Shown piece by piece: positions 56,100-64,000 of a DNA stretch of 64,000 bases. Position 1 is the stretch's first letter. Every line of letters begins with the position of its first letter. Under the pieces are notes generated by a model, which was given only the letters and a program-made list of their open reading frames with translations, ran no database searches and was not told the origin of the DNA. The position numbers and the translations under genes are program-made. Source of the DNA: Monoplex corrugatus (Eukaryota; Mollusca; Gastropoda; Littorinimorpha; Ranellidae); the NCBI GenBank assembly GCA_030674185.1, contig CM060314.1:26989391-27053390 (forward strand), given 5' to 3'.

Positions 56100-56250
56100 A
56101 GAAAATGCTGTTTACACACATTTCAACCGTCTACACCTTTGACCAAAATTTGATAAAAATTCATCCAGAAACAGTTAAGAAAATGTTTTAAATACATTTT
56201 TGTCACAGGCACATATGAACACATACCGTCTTCTAGCCGATATGAAATAA
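56100..56250 (+). repeat. R7 fragment, copy 3 (diverged)
   Basis: ACCTTTGACCAAAATTTGAT, AAGAAAATGTTTTAAATAC, TTTTTGTCA and TCTTCTAGCCGATATGA correspond to TTTGACCCAATTTTGG, GAAAATTTTG, TTTTTGTCA and TTCCAGTCGATATGA in R7 at 10230-10635. The (CAGA)n tract is missing here. Confidence 0.5.
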
Positions 56251-56309
56251 TCTATTTTAAAAGGAATATTTATAAAAAGGAGAACGGTAAACAAGCAAAA
56301 CAAGACAAA

Positions 56310-56445
56310 AAAGCAAAATCCGTATAAAACTAAACAAAACTAAACAAAACTAAACTAAACTAAACTAAACCGAAATGAAATAAAATAAATGATATTGAAA
56401 ATAAATAAAATAAAATAAAATAAAATAATAAAACGAAAAACACAT
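56310..56445 (+). repeat. (AAACT)n and (AAATA)n pentanucleotide tracts
   Basis: AAACTAAACAAAACT words at 56325-56370 and AAATAAAATA words at 56375-56430. Confidence 0.9.
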
Positions 56446-56502
56446 AACGAAACATCCATAAAACATCTCACGAATAGGCCCACCAGAGAAATTTGTCTTG
56501 CT

Positions 56503-56602
<100 letters not shown>

Positions 56603-57240
56603 GACAGCGAATAGAAATGAAACCCAGAAACTGCACTTTTCTATGTAATTTCGGTCTCTCAGCCACATGGTTATCAGCAGAATTTGTAATTTGAAGACAT
56701 CCTGCTGTTTGGATGCCAGGGTCTCTTTCAGTATAAATAGTATCTCCACATTCTGGAAATTCTGTGCTAGAAATTCCGTCTTTTTTGTCACTCTTCTTGT
56801 CTCTGCTTTGTTCCTTTGCTTTCTGTTATTTCTTCCTATCACTTTCTGCTTTGCTGGTCTATTCACCTGTATGTGTTCCATAAGTCTTACATATTTTCTC
56901 TTAGTATTGATAATTGGATACATGTGTTAAAGTGCGTTTCTGGCTTTAAGGAAATGTGATATGCAACAGCAATTTAAATAATCTAGGCCCGATTTTTTAT
57001 ATGTATGGTTTATTGCCTTTAGTTATGTTTACATTGTATTCAGGTATTTTTTTAATCTCCTGGTGATAAACTGTACGGTATGGTCAACGCCAGGAGCATA
57101 TCCTTTTCTCTGACACTTATGAAATAATAATAATGAAGTTTTCTTCATTTAGAATAAAGATACATATGCTTTACATAGATTCATCACTTTTGAGACGATG
57201 AGAATGATAATACTTTATTTTCCAGTGAAAGAAGTTAACA
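56603..57240. other. No gene recognised
   Basis: Open frames on both strands (107 codons minus at 56600-56923; 87 codons plus at 56667-56930) overlap the same stretch. Neither has a domain I recognise. The plus frame is very hydrophobic because the stretch is T-rich. Confidence 0.4.
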
Positions 57241-57242
57241 GC

Positions 57243-57244
<2 letters not shown>

Positions 57245-57331
<87 letters not shown>
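57245..57331 (+). repeat. (GA)n tract
   Basis: About 84 bases of perfect (GA)n. Confidence 0.98.
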
Positions 57332-57332
<1 letters not shown>

Positions 57333-57489
57333 GTCCAAACACGTCATACATTTGAATTTGCGATTTGGGAGGCATTTTTCCCTTCATTGTCTAGCAGGGA
57401 GATAAAGACTCTGAGAGACAGACATACAAACCAATCAACAGTGTCTATTTAAGATAAAGCGCGCAGTAATCAGTTCATTTTATCAACCA

Positions 57490-57800
57490 TTTACAGCGCG
57501 CTGGCAAATTGGGTCTAATCGGAAAGTCTGGATTCAATCCTGCCTTGTGAGGAAATAGTGGAAATTTGTCTGATCCCCCGGGACAACATGTGCGCAGACC
57601 TGTTAGTACATAAAATTCCCTTCGTGTCTATACGAACGAAGAAAATCAAACCTACACGTTAAAATATCCTGTAGGCAATGTCATTGTCCGTGGTTTGTGG
57701 AAACATGACAACATTTAGCGTTTAAGGCCATGCCCAAGAAGACGGAGTATGCAGACTATGCAGTAACACACTGCCTGCAGAGTGTGTGGGCAAAATAACT
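57490..57800 (+). mobile_element. SINE4, degenerate
   Basis: The order GATTCAATCCTGCC (box-B-like), CCCCCGGGACAACATGTGCG, CAGACCTGTTAGT, CCCTTCGTGTCTATACG, AAATCAAACCTACACGTTAAA, ATCCTGTAGGCAATGTCA and GACGGAGTATG matches a SINE I recall as abundant in conid and littorinid gastropods. There the words are CAGACCTGTTAGTGCC, CCCTTCGTGTGTATACGCA and ATACGCACGTTAAAGATCC. It has many substitutions, so it is old. Confidence 0.6.
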
Positions 57801-57837
57801 TGAATACACGCATATCAGGAAAGCTGGACAACTAAAT

Positions 57838-57990
57838 GCAAAAACAAAACAAAACAAAACAAAATAAACAAAACAAAACAACACACACCATATTCATTCT
57901 CTCTCTCTCTCACTCACTCTCTCGTGGCCTATGGCCGATATACATAAGTCTGAAAATCTCTCTCTCTCTCGCTCTCTCTCTCTCCCCCCC
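57838..57990 (+). repeat. (CAAAA)n and CT-rich simple sequence
   Basis: CAAAACAAAA words at 57841-57880, then CT runs at 57895-57920 and 57957-57995, the latter ending in a C-run. Confidence 0.9.
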
Positions 57991-58049
57991 CCCCCTCAAT
58001 CCGTGCCAGTCTGTCTGTCAAGCCCGTCTGTGTGTCTCTCTAAATATAT

Positions 58050-58790
58050 CGAAACAGAAGACCGACGGAAAAGAGGAGACGCAACGCGCCTCATATCTTA
58101 AAACGCTTCATGCACATGATTCGTTGGAATGGCCAAGGGACCAAGCCAAGCTGAAGACGAAACTGATTCAGGGAGGAAACCGAGGCGAATGAACCCAACT
58201 GGATACACTTAAATCTGGATGGGAATGTCAGTGTGTGCCAGATAACAGATTCACCGTCTGATGTTTTCACACCACACTAATCTTCGCAATAAAGAAAAAT
58301 AAGCAAAAAAAAAAAAAAAAAAAAAACAAAAACAAAAAAAACAGTTCCATATTTTTAAAAGATTAGAATTACCGTAAACATTTCATATTCTAAATAGATT
58401 AGAATTATCTAAGACAGATTTTTTCCTTCAGCCCACACATAATTCATGCTGACTACTTCCTTAAAAATGATGGAAAGCAGAAAACGGATATTATTAATTA
58501 AGATGTTTTTCTTTTCATTTCAGACAAAAGGACTGTGGCTGTCGTAAACGCCGGCGGGTTATAAAACCAACCACCCAACGAAAGGAAAAAAAGCCCATAT
58601 GTATATTTCATCGTACATGAGAGTTGCAGAGCATGAACGAAAAAAAAGTTAATCGCAACAAAATAAGAAAAAGAACAAATGATGATATTGTTTCAGCATT
58701 ATATCAATCAGACATCTAGAAGAAATGAATGAGGAAGAAGTCAAAATACAATTGCTTCCTTCTAATTAAACATGGTGTGTGCGTGTGCGT
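58050..58790 (+). repeat. MR2 repeat, copy 3 (split by an insertion)
   Basis: The first part (58050-58480) has GAGACGCAACGCGCCTCATAT, TTAAAACGCTTCATGCACATG, GAGGCGAATGAACCCAACTGG, TGTCAGTGTGTGCCAGATAA and a TTTTTCCTTCAGCCCACA block. The terminal part resumes near 58690 with ATCAGACATCTAGAAGAAATG and enters a TG tract, as in copies 1 and 2. A-rich runs and a SINE4 piece lie between. Confidence 0.78.
58520..58650 (+). mobile_element. SINE4 3' fragment
   Basis: It has GGCTGTCGTAAACGCCGGCG, AAAAGCCCATATGTATAT, CGTACATGAGAGTTGCAG and AGCATGAACGAAAAAAAAG. These follow the order of the SINE4 3' end as I recall it (GGCTGCC..GGCGGG, AAAAGCCCACTCGTGTA, GGGAGTTGCAGCCCACGAACG). It splits MR2 copy 3. Confidence 0.5.
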
Positions 58791-58825
58791 GTGCGTGCGT
58801 GCGTGTGTGGGTGCGTGCGTGCGTG

Positions 58826-58864
<39 letters not shown>

Positions 58865-58945
58865 CGTACATGCGTGCGTGCGTATGTATGTACGAAAGAA
58901 ATAGAGAGAAGAAAACATGAGACAGCGAGCGAAGCGAGCGAGCGG

Positions 58946-58996
<51 letters not shown>

Positions 58997-59065
58997 GAGA
59001 GAGTGGGTGGACTGGCGAACAAAGAGAGAAAGATATATATATATATATATATACAAGAGGAGAAG

Positions 59066-59097
<32 letters not shown>

Positions 59098-59145
59098 AGA
59101 GAAGAGAGAGAGAGAGAGAGAGAAGAAGAAGAGAGAGAGAGGATT
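58770..59145 (+). repeat. (TG)n, (GA)n and (TA)n cluster
   Basis: TG/GTGC runs at 58773-58865 end in GCGCGCG. GA runs follow at 58947-59003, (TA)n at 59033-59052 and GA at 59067-59145. Confidence 0.95.
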
Positions 59146-59234
59146 ACGTGTCCTAATGATAGACAAAAGATTGTCAAAATCAAATGATATAGGTAGATAC
59201 AGTAATAAACAAATACAACCAAAAGAGACACTTA

Positions 59235-60000
59235 AAGTGGTATTATATAGATAACTGGTTTCAGTTTCAATACATACATGTAGATAGCTGGTTTCAGTTT
59301 CAATACATAGATACTGGTTTCAGTACTTAGCTGGTTTCAGTTTCAGTACTTAGCTGGTTTCGGTTTCAGTGCATAGCTGGTTTCATTTTCAGCACATATT
59401 TGGTTTCAGTACATAGATAGCTGGTTTCAATAAATTGGTAGCTGGTTTCAATACATAGATAACTAATTTAAGTAAGTAGCTGGTTTCAGTACACAGAGAG
59501 CTGGTTTCAGTTTCAATACACAGATACCTGGTTTCAGTACACAGCTGGTTTCAGTGCATAGATAACTGGTTTTAGTATATAGCTGGTTTCAGTACCTATC
59601 TGGTTATAGATTCAGTACAGAGATAGCGGGTTTCAGTTTCAATACACAGAAAGCTGTTTTCAGTACATACAGCTGGTTTCAATACATAGATAGCTGGTTT
59701 TAGTACATAGATAATTGGTTTCAATACATAATTAACTGGTTTCAGTACATAGCTGGTTTCAGTACACAGATACCTAGTTTCAGTACAAAGAGAGCTGGTT
59801 TCAGTTTCATAAAGAACTGGTTTGTTTCAGTACATAGATAGCTGGTTTCAGTGCAAAGATAACTGGTTTTAGAATATAGCTGGTTTCAGTACATATCTGG
59901 TTTCAGATTCAGCACAGAGATAGCTGGCTTCAGCAGATAGCTGGTTTCAGTACATAAATAGCTGGTTTCAGTACCAGTACACAGCTGGTTTCAATTTCAG
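59235..60000 (+). repeat. About 21-bp degenerate minisatellite, roughly 35 units
   Basis: AGCTGGTTTCAGT and a variable ACATAGAT spacer recur through about 760 bases with spacing of about 14 to 30. Variation comes from presence or absence of a second TTTCAGT and of the ACATAGAT half. It ends at a TTTCAGTTTC that also begins the SINE2 fragment at 60000. Confidence 0.9.
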
Positions 60001-60150
60001 TTTCCCGAGAAGGTGTCTGAACGCTTGCAATAAATTCCATATGCACTGACGCCACTGATGCCCAGTGATGGTTCAGATCCAAAATCATCATGGCATAAAC
60101 CTTACACCTGCACACAGGCTTTACTCGCTGGTAAGGTTTTCATAGCTTGA
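59990..60150 (+). repeat. SINE2 fragment
   Basis: TTTCAGTTTCCCGAGAAGGTG, AATAAATTCCATATGCACTG and GGCATAAACCTTACACCTGCAC match 45050-45190. The TTTCAGTTTC start is shared with the adjoining minisatellite, which may have grown out of it. Confidence 0.6.
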
Positions 60151-60524
60151 TATACACACAAATCAAAGATACCTATCAAAATAGACAGATCGTTGCATAG
60201 ATGGATAAAATACATAAATAAATGAATAAAAGTAGTGATACATAAACGAAATTATCGATAACATGCAACGCCAACAGTAATCTACAGAAGTGTCATCATA
60301 TTTATGAAGAAGATGACCTCCGCAAATACATTTCCATGATAACGAAGTCCCCCCCCCCCCCCCTTCTCTCTCTCCGCACACTCATTTGCACGCGGTCAGC
60401 GTTAGTGAACCCAGTCACGGAGACGGTCAGTACTAAACGGTGACAAACGACCAGTTCTACTCTCCTCCACTCCCTCTCCACCGAAAAACCACACACAGAC
60501 AGACAGACACACACACATACACAC
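60151..60524. other. No gene recognised; downstream side of the exon candidate
   Basis: AT-rich sequence, then a C-run at 60349-60363 and CA words at 60490-60520. On the minus strand this would be the start of an intron following 60525. Confidence 0.4.
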
Positions 60525-61209
60525 CCTTGTTCATGGGCGGCTTCACTAACACCTTCATTACGCACCTTGCCACTCTCATCAGCGCCTACGCCGTTAAGCG
60601 TCGTCTCCCCGCCTACTGACACCGAGCCCCGGAAGGAAGACAGATGCGTCTGGGCCTGCCCACCACACTTCCCCAGCAAGCTTGGCGGCGCCGTGACCTT
60701 CGACCCGGAAGCCGCCAAGCCGGAAGAGAGCCCCGCCGAAGCGCTGCTGCTGTTGTGTACTCCTCCGCCGTAGTAGAGTCGCAACGAAGAACTGGAGGCT
60801 TCCGCGTTTCCGGGAATTCCCGCAGCTTTCCCGTTGCTGGTTGTGGAGCAGTGCAAGCTGTGGGTGGAGGGAAGGTCGGCGGTGGTAGCTCCGTAGAAGG
60901 ACACTGTGCGAAGGTTTCCCGAGGCCCCTGATGGCGAGCTCATCCTGAGCCTCTGCTCCTCATGCAGCATGCCCAGCTTGGCTCTTCCTTTGCCTGCCAA
61001 GTCGGTGTCTGACTTGCAAGGCAACCCGGAACCGAGTGTTGCGTCCATGGGTTTCAAATTTGGCACGGAGCACCTTCGCGTGCTAGTCGACCCTGTAGCT
61101 CGAGCTCCAGAAAATTGAGCTGCTTGGCGACGGCGCATGCTTGCCCGTGTTTTGCGTGACAAAGTTCCCTTTCGTGTCAGCATTTTGGGGGATTGGAATG
61201 ACCAGGGTT
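60525..61209 (-). CDS. Candidate coding exon, Ser/Ala/Gly-rich protein of unknown family
   Basis: A minus-strand frame stays open from 61270 to 60302 (322 codons). The credible exon is 61209 to 60525: a good acceptor (T-rich, then CCCTTGCAG|AACC) lies at its 5' side, and a possible donor (ACAAGG|GTGTGT) lies where the sequence becomes a TG microsatellite. The only real upstream ATG is at 61183, starting MLTRKGTLSRKTRASMRRRQ, a strongly basic stretch with RKGT and RRCS phosphosite-like motifs. The remainder is low-complexity, rich in Ser, Gly and Ala. Base composition is clearly more GC- and CpG-rich than everything around it, and no repeat partner exists in the window. I do not recognise the family. 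Alternatives are a terminal exon or a pseudogene. Confidence 0.5.
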
Positions 61210-62270
61210 CTGCAAGGGTGTTATTATAAAAAAGTGGAATCCGAACCCTGAGCCTGTGTAAATAGGGCAAATTAGGTGTTTCTGACTAGCGTTCAATTAT
61301 AAGAAAATGAGCAAAAGAGCCATTGGTTTGGCATAATATCGGCCGGTGCTGAGTGAGCCCTATCATTATCCCCATCACTGTCAGACCAGTCTGAGTTCAA
61401 GCTGATGGAAGATGGTGCTGTTGCGGGTTTGCTTACCATCAATGTCAAAGAATGAAAATATGGAAACTCCTCCACTTGATCAATGAGTGCAGGCTAAGTG
61501 GATTAACGGCCATGAGCGTATGGAGAAAGAATGGTTGTCGTTGTTGTATATCCAATGGTGTCAGTAGTGCGGGTCTGCCGATACAATCAAGAAAATTGAC
61601 TTTGGAGACATTTTCACAAAATATGGATCTAGTAACAGGCAAAGTATAGACTTTGATTGACGTATGAATTTATATTGGAGGTACTTTCACAAAGCAGGAA
61701 TTCAGTCACGGAATCCCGTACACTTTCATTGGTAAATGGATCTGACAGAAGGAAAATTCACTTATAAGTATGCATTCGAGACATATAGAGGGTAACTCTC
61801 GTTCATTGATGGGGATATGCGTGCACGTCTACTGGACTATGGATAACAAGACTGTTGAACACTTTCACTGAAATGGGGATCTGGTTGAAGGATCGGTATC
61901 TGCTCTCACCAAAATACACAATCGACAAACAGGATGAGTGCACACATTTCAGTAGCAGCTGAGGAATCCGCAGGGTCAACACTTATCATAAAAATGGCTG
62001 TGAATAACCATGACGATCCACTGATCATACATCATTTATTCCACACCAATACACTGAAGTGTCTAGAGTCGCTCAGCACTTGAAATTGACTCTTGGAACC
62101 ACAGCTGAATTTACGTGATTCCGTGTACACTGTATGTCCGACAGAGAGTGATGTACCGAAAGTAATGTGAGCATCAATAAAAAACGAATCTGCCTTTATG
62201 CACAGTGTACTAGAGATAAGTGAACAACACAAATTACCTGTAAATGTTTACAAGCTATGTTGGTGTCAGC
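61210..62270. other. No gene recognised
   Basis: On the minus strand a donor-like GATG|GTAAGC occurs at 61437/61436 and an acceptor-like ATCGGCAG near 61572. The stretch between them has stops in all frames compatible with the exon at 61209, so at best it is an untranslated exon. Words such as CACTTTCA.TG..ATGG(A/G)TCTG recur weakly at 61608, 61725 and 61868. Nothing more is supported. Confidence 0.4.
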
Positions 62271-62274
62271 AAAA

Positions 62275-62400
62275 GGCACGTTGCTTTTTGCTTGATTTCA
62301 GTTTTCTCAAGAAGACGTTAAAGTTCTTCAGTTATGGACCAACACCACAGATCCACTGTGTCAGGAGGATCTAAACCAATCCTGGTAAACGCTGTAAAAT
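62275..62400 (+). repeat. SINE2-like fragment (weak)
   Basis: It starts TTTCAGTTTTCTCAAGAAGACG, like the SINE2 fragments at 45050 and 60000, then diverges. Confidence 0.4.
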
Positions 62401-62945
62401 TCATAAAACTGGGGAAAAATCACAGTCTTGTGAAATTGTGTTATATTGAATGTAAACAATTAACCATAATTTAAGAAAACAAGGACGAATTCACCAAATA
62501 CTGTGCCGTTGACAAGTCTGAAGCGGACAGAAATAACTCCGATCACAATATGAAATACTCCTTTCTGTATTCTTCCACTCTTCAAATTTCTTGTCTATGT
62601 CGTGCAGTGTAGCTAACCACTCTTGTTGATTCACTCCGGCTGCCTGTCCCCTTTGCCCCCACTTCTACCTCTCCCAGCCCCTGTGGCTGAAGGGGGACTT
62701 GTGGGAGGCAGAGTTTAGACAAGCGCACGCGATGCACAGATTACGGCAAGGTCCATGGCTCCGATGATTGGGAGCAGTGTCAGTGACACACAGTCTCATC
62801 AACTTTGTTATGTGATCCTATTAAGGAATTACTTTTTTTCCTTTTTCCCCATTCAGACCGAATGCCATTGTTCCGGAGCTTTGGCATGTTAGCATATCAT
62901 GATTTATTTATTTTTTTATTTTTTATTTTTATAAAACAAATTCTA
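62401..62945. other. No gene recognised
   Basis: Mixed, T-rich sequence. No element end, RNA gene or exon was identified. Confidence 0.5.
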
Positions 62946-62949
62946 CTCT

Positions 62950-63565
62950 TTGCATCAATGGGATGTTGGTGTCATTTTGAAATCCTCCCTTTGAATCATG
63001 GCGTGACCTTACTTCTCTCCACCATTCGTTTCAAATCTCTACAGAGTAGATTTTGTAAAAAAAAAAAAAATCTTCCTTTCGAAGAAGTCCGACACAGATG
63101 CTTATAATTCCCGCATTCCAATTAGTAGGATGTGGGTAATGTTTAAAACAATTTCTCGTCCTGGATGAACGAGACACAAATTTTCTTTATAAATAGTTTT
63201 CCTCTCTTGAAACGTCTCTTGAAACATTATTTTCATAAGCCAACGAATAAGTACAACAAATTTTTATAAAAAAATTTCGTGTTAAAGTTCATACAATTCA
63301 AATGTTGTTGACACATTCTTTTTCAATCAGGTCGCAGTAAGCATCCTCCCTTCGAATCAGTCAACAGATGTGATGTTTATAAAACAACCCACTTTGGAAA
63401 CAAAACATGGTGAAAACAATTCTATGCGAATCCAAACCACGTTGCTGTTTTGAGAGGAATTTCCTTATGAATCAATACGAGGTGGAAATTGTTTAGAAAT
63501 GTTGCTGTGGAATCAATACAGGCTAGATAGTGTTTAAAACTTCTCCCTATCAATCAATAGCTCTT
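62950..63565 (+). repeat. Degenerate tandem repeat of roughly 60-80 bases
   Basis: CCTCCCTTTGAATCA, CTTCCTTTCGAAG, CCTCCCTTCGAATCAGTCAAC, TTTCCTTATGAATCAATACG and TCTCCCTATCAATCAATAG recur in order. They are linked by GATGT or GGTGG..TT and TGTTTAAAAC or TGTTTATAAAAC words. Units vary greatly in length, so the array is old. Confidence 0.5.
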
Positions 63566-64000
63566 TTCCACGGCCGCTGCAGTAGCCAACCTGCGTTGTC
63601 AGCTCCTGCTTTCAACGCGTTCTGCTTAGCCCGTCATCCACACAACACATTTCTTCCGATCGATAAAATCAACTTTTTATTCCTTCAAATCCGAGGAAAA
63701 AGAGAAAGGTTTCCATTCTGGTCGAAAACGTCCATGTCTTTTTGTGTACACTTCCTAGCCTTTATTGGCGCTGACTGGAACTAGTTTCATGCATGAAAGC
63801 CATTGTGGGCGACAAGCCGGTAAGGACGAAGGGAAGTAACCCGTCCGGTTTGTCGCCTGAAACGTTCCACGCACCGTCACTGCCGCTGACGAAAAGCAAA
63901 TTATCATTATTTTTTTCAGTCAAATTACTCGAGAAAAACTCCTCTTTTGCAACAGGAAAAAAAAACGTGATTAAATGATTGAATTTTTCTACTGACAGGA
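63566..64000. other. No gene recognised
   Basis: Moderately AT-rich DNA up to the window edge. Two plus-strand frames of 84 and 61 codons (63530-63784 and 63793-63978) have no recognisable domain. Confidence 0.45.

Noticed and set aside
61437..61575. An upstream exon of the 60525-61209 gene, bounded by GTAAGC and GGCAG
   Set aside because: All frames that would join the downstream frame contain stop codons. At most it is untranslated.

Overview
This is intergenic or intronic DNA of a eukaryote, most likely a marine mollusc and probably a caenogastropod. I infer this from the L2/CR1-like and RTE non-LTR retrotransposons, from tRNA-derived SINE types that I recall as common in caenogastropod genomes, and from the extreme load of (GA)n, (TG)n and (GTAT)n microsatellites. 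I see no bacterial gene organisation, no rRNA and no free-standing tRNA gene. Almost every long open frame is a retrotransposon remnant or a microsatellite artefact.

Layout. 0-2.3 kb: the 3' end of a young L2/CR1-like LINE (minus strand) fused to a 41-bp minisatellite of about 29 units. 2.3-12 kb: SINE pieces, a 0.2-kb repeat in three copies (R1), a 36-bp minisatellite, SINE1 in both orientations and a 250-bp tandem duplication (R7). 12-19 kb: microsatellite-dense DNA holding repeat pairs (R2, R3, R4), a 75-bp tandem array and a 49-bp triplication. 21.2-25.8 kb: the C-terminal end of a retroelement polyprotein of a different type (probably with a restriction-like endonuclease), abutted by a nearly complete L2/CR1-like LINE. 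26-32 kb: repeat pairs R5 and R6, a third copy of R2 and a long, almost perfect hairpin.

32.4-35.2 kb: a nearly full-length but broken RTE element. 35.2-50.5 kb: a very diverged tandem macro-repeat (MR1, modules J-G-I-H-K, up to three units) into which two more RTE copies, an L2 tail, SINEs and a Penelope-like or hammerhead-like fragment have inserted. 50.5-59.2 kb: long GA tracts, SINE fragments and a second macro-repeat (MR2, three copies). 59.2-60.0 kb: a degenerate minisatellite of about 21 bp. 60.5-61.2 kb: a GC-rich minus-strand exon candidate, the only good candidate for host coding sequence. 61.2-64 kb: AT-rich, mostly unannotatable DNA with one SINE fragment and a degenerate tandem repeat.

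The elements record layers of activity. The two long L2 copies differ at only about four positions over roughly 500 aligned bases, so that family moved recently. RTE copies 1 and 2 are somewhat older, and RTE copy 3 is old and from another subfamily. SINE1, SINE2 and the macro-repeats are older still. All identities were judged by eye; no alignment or database search was run.
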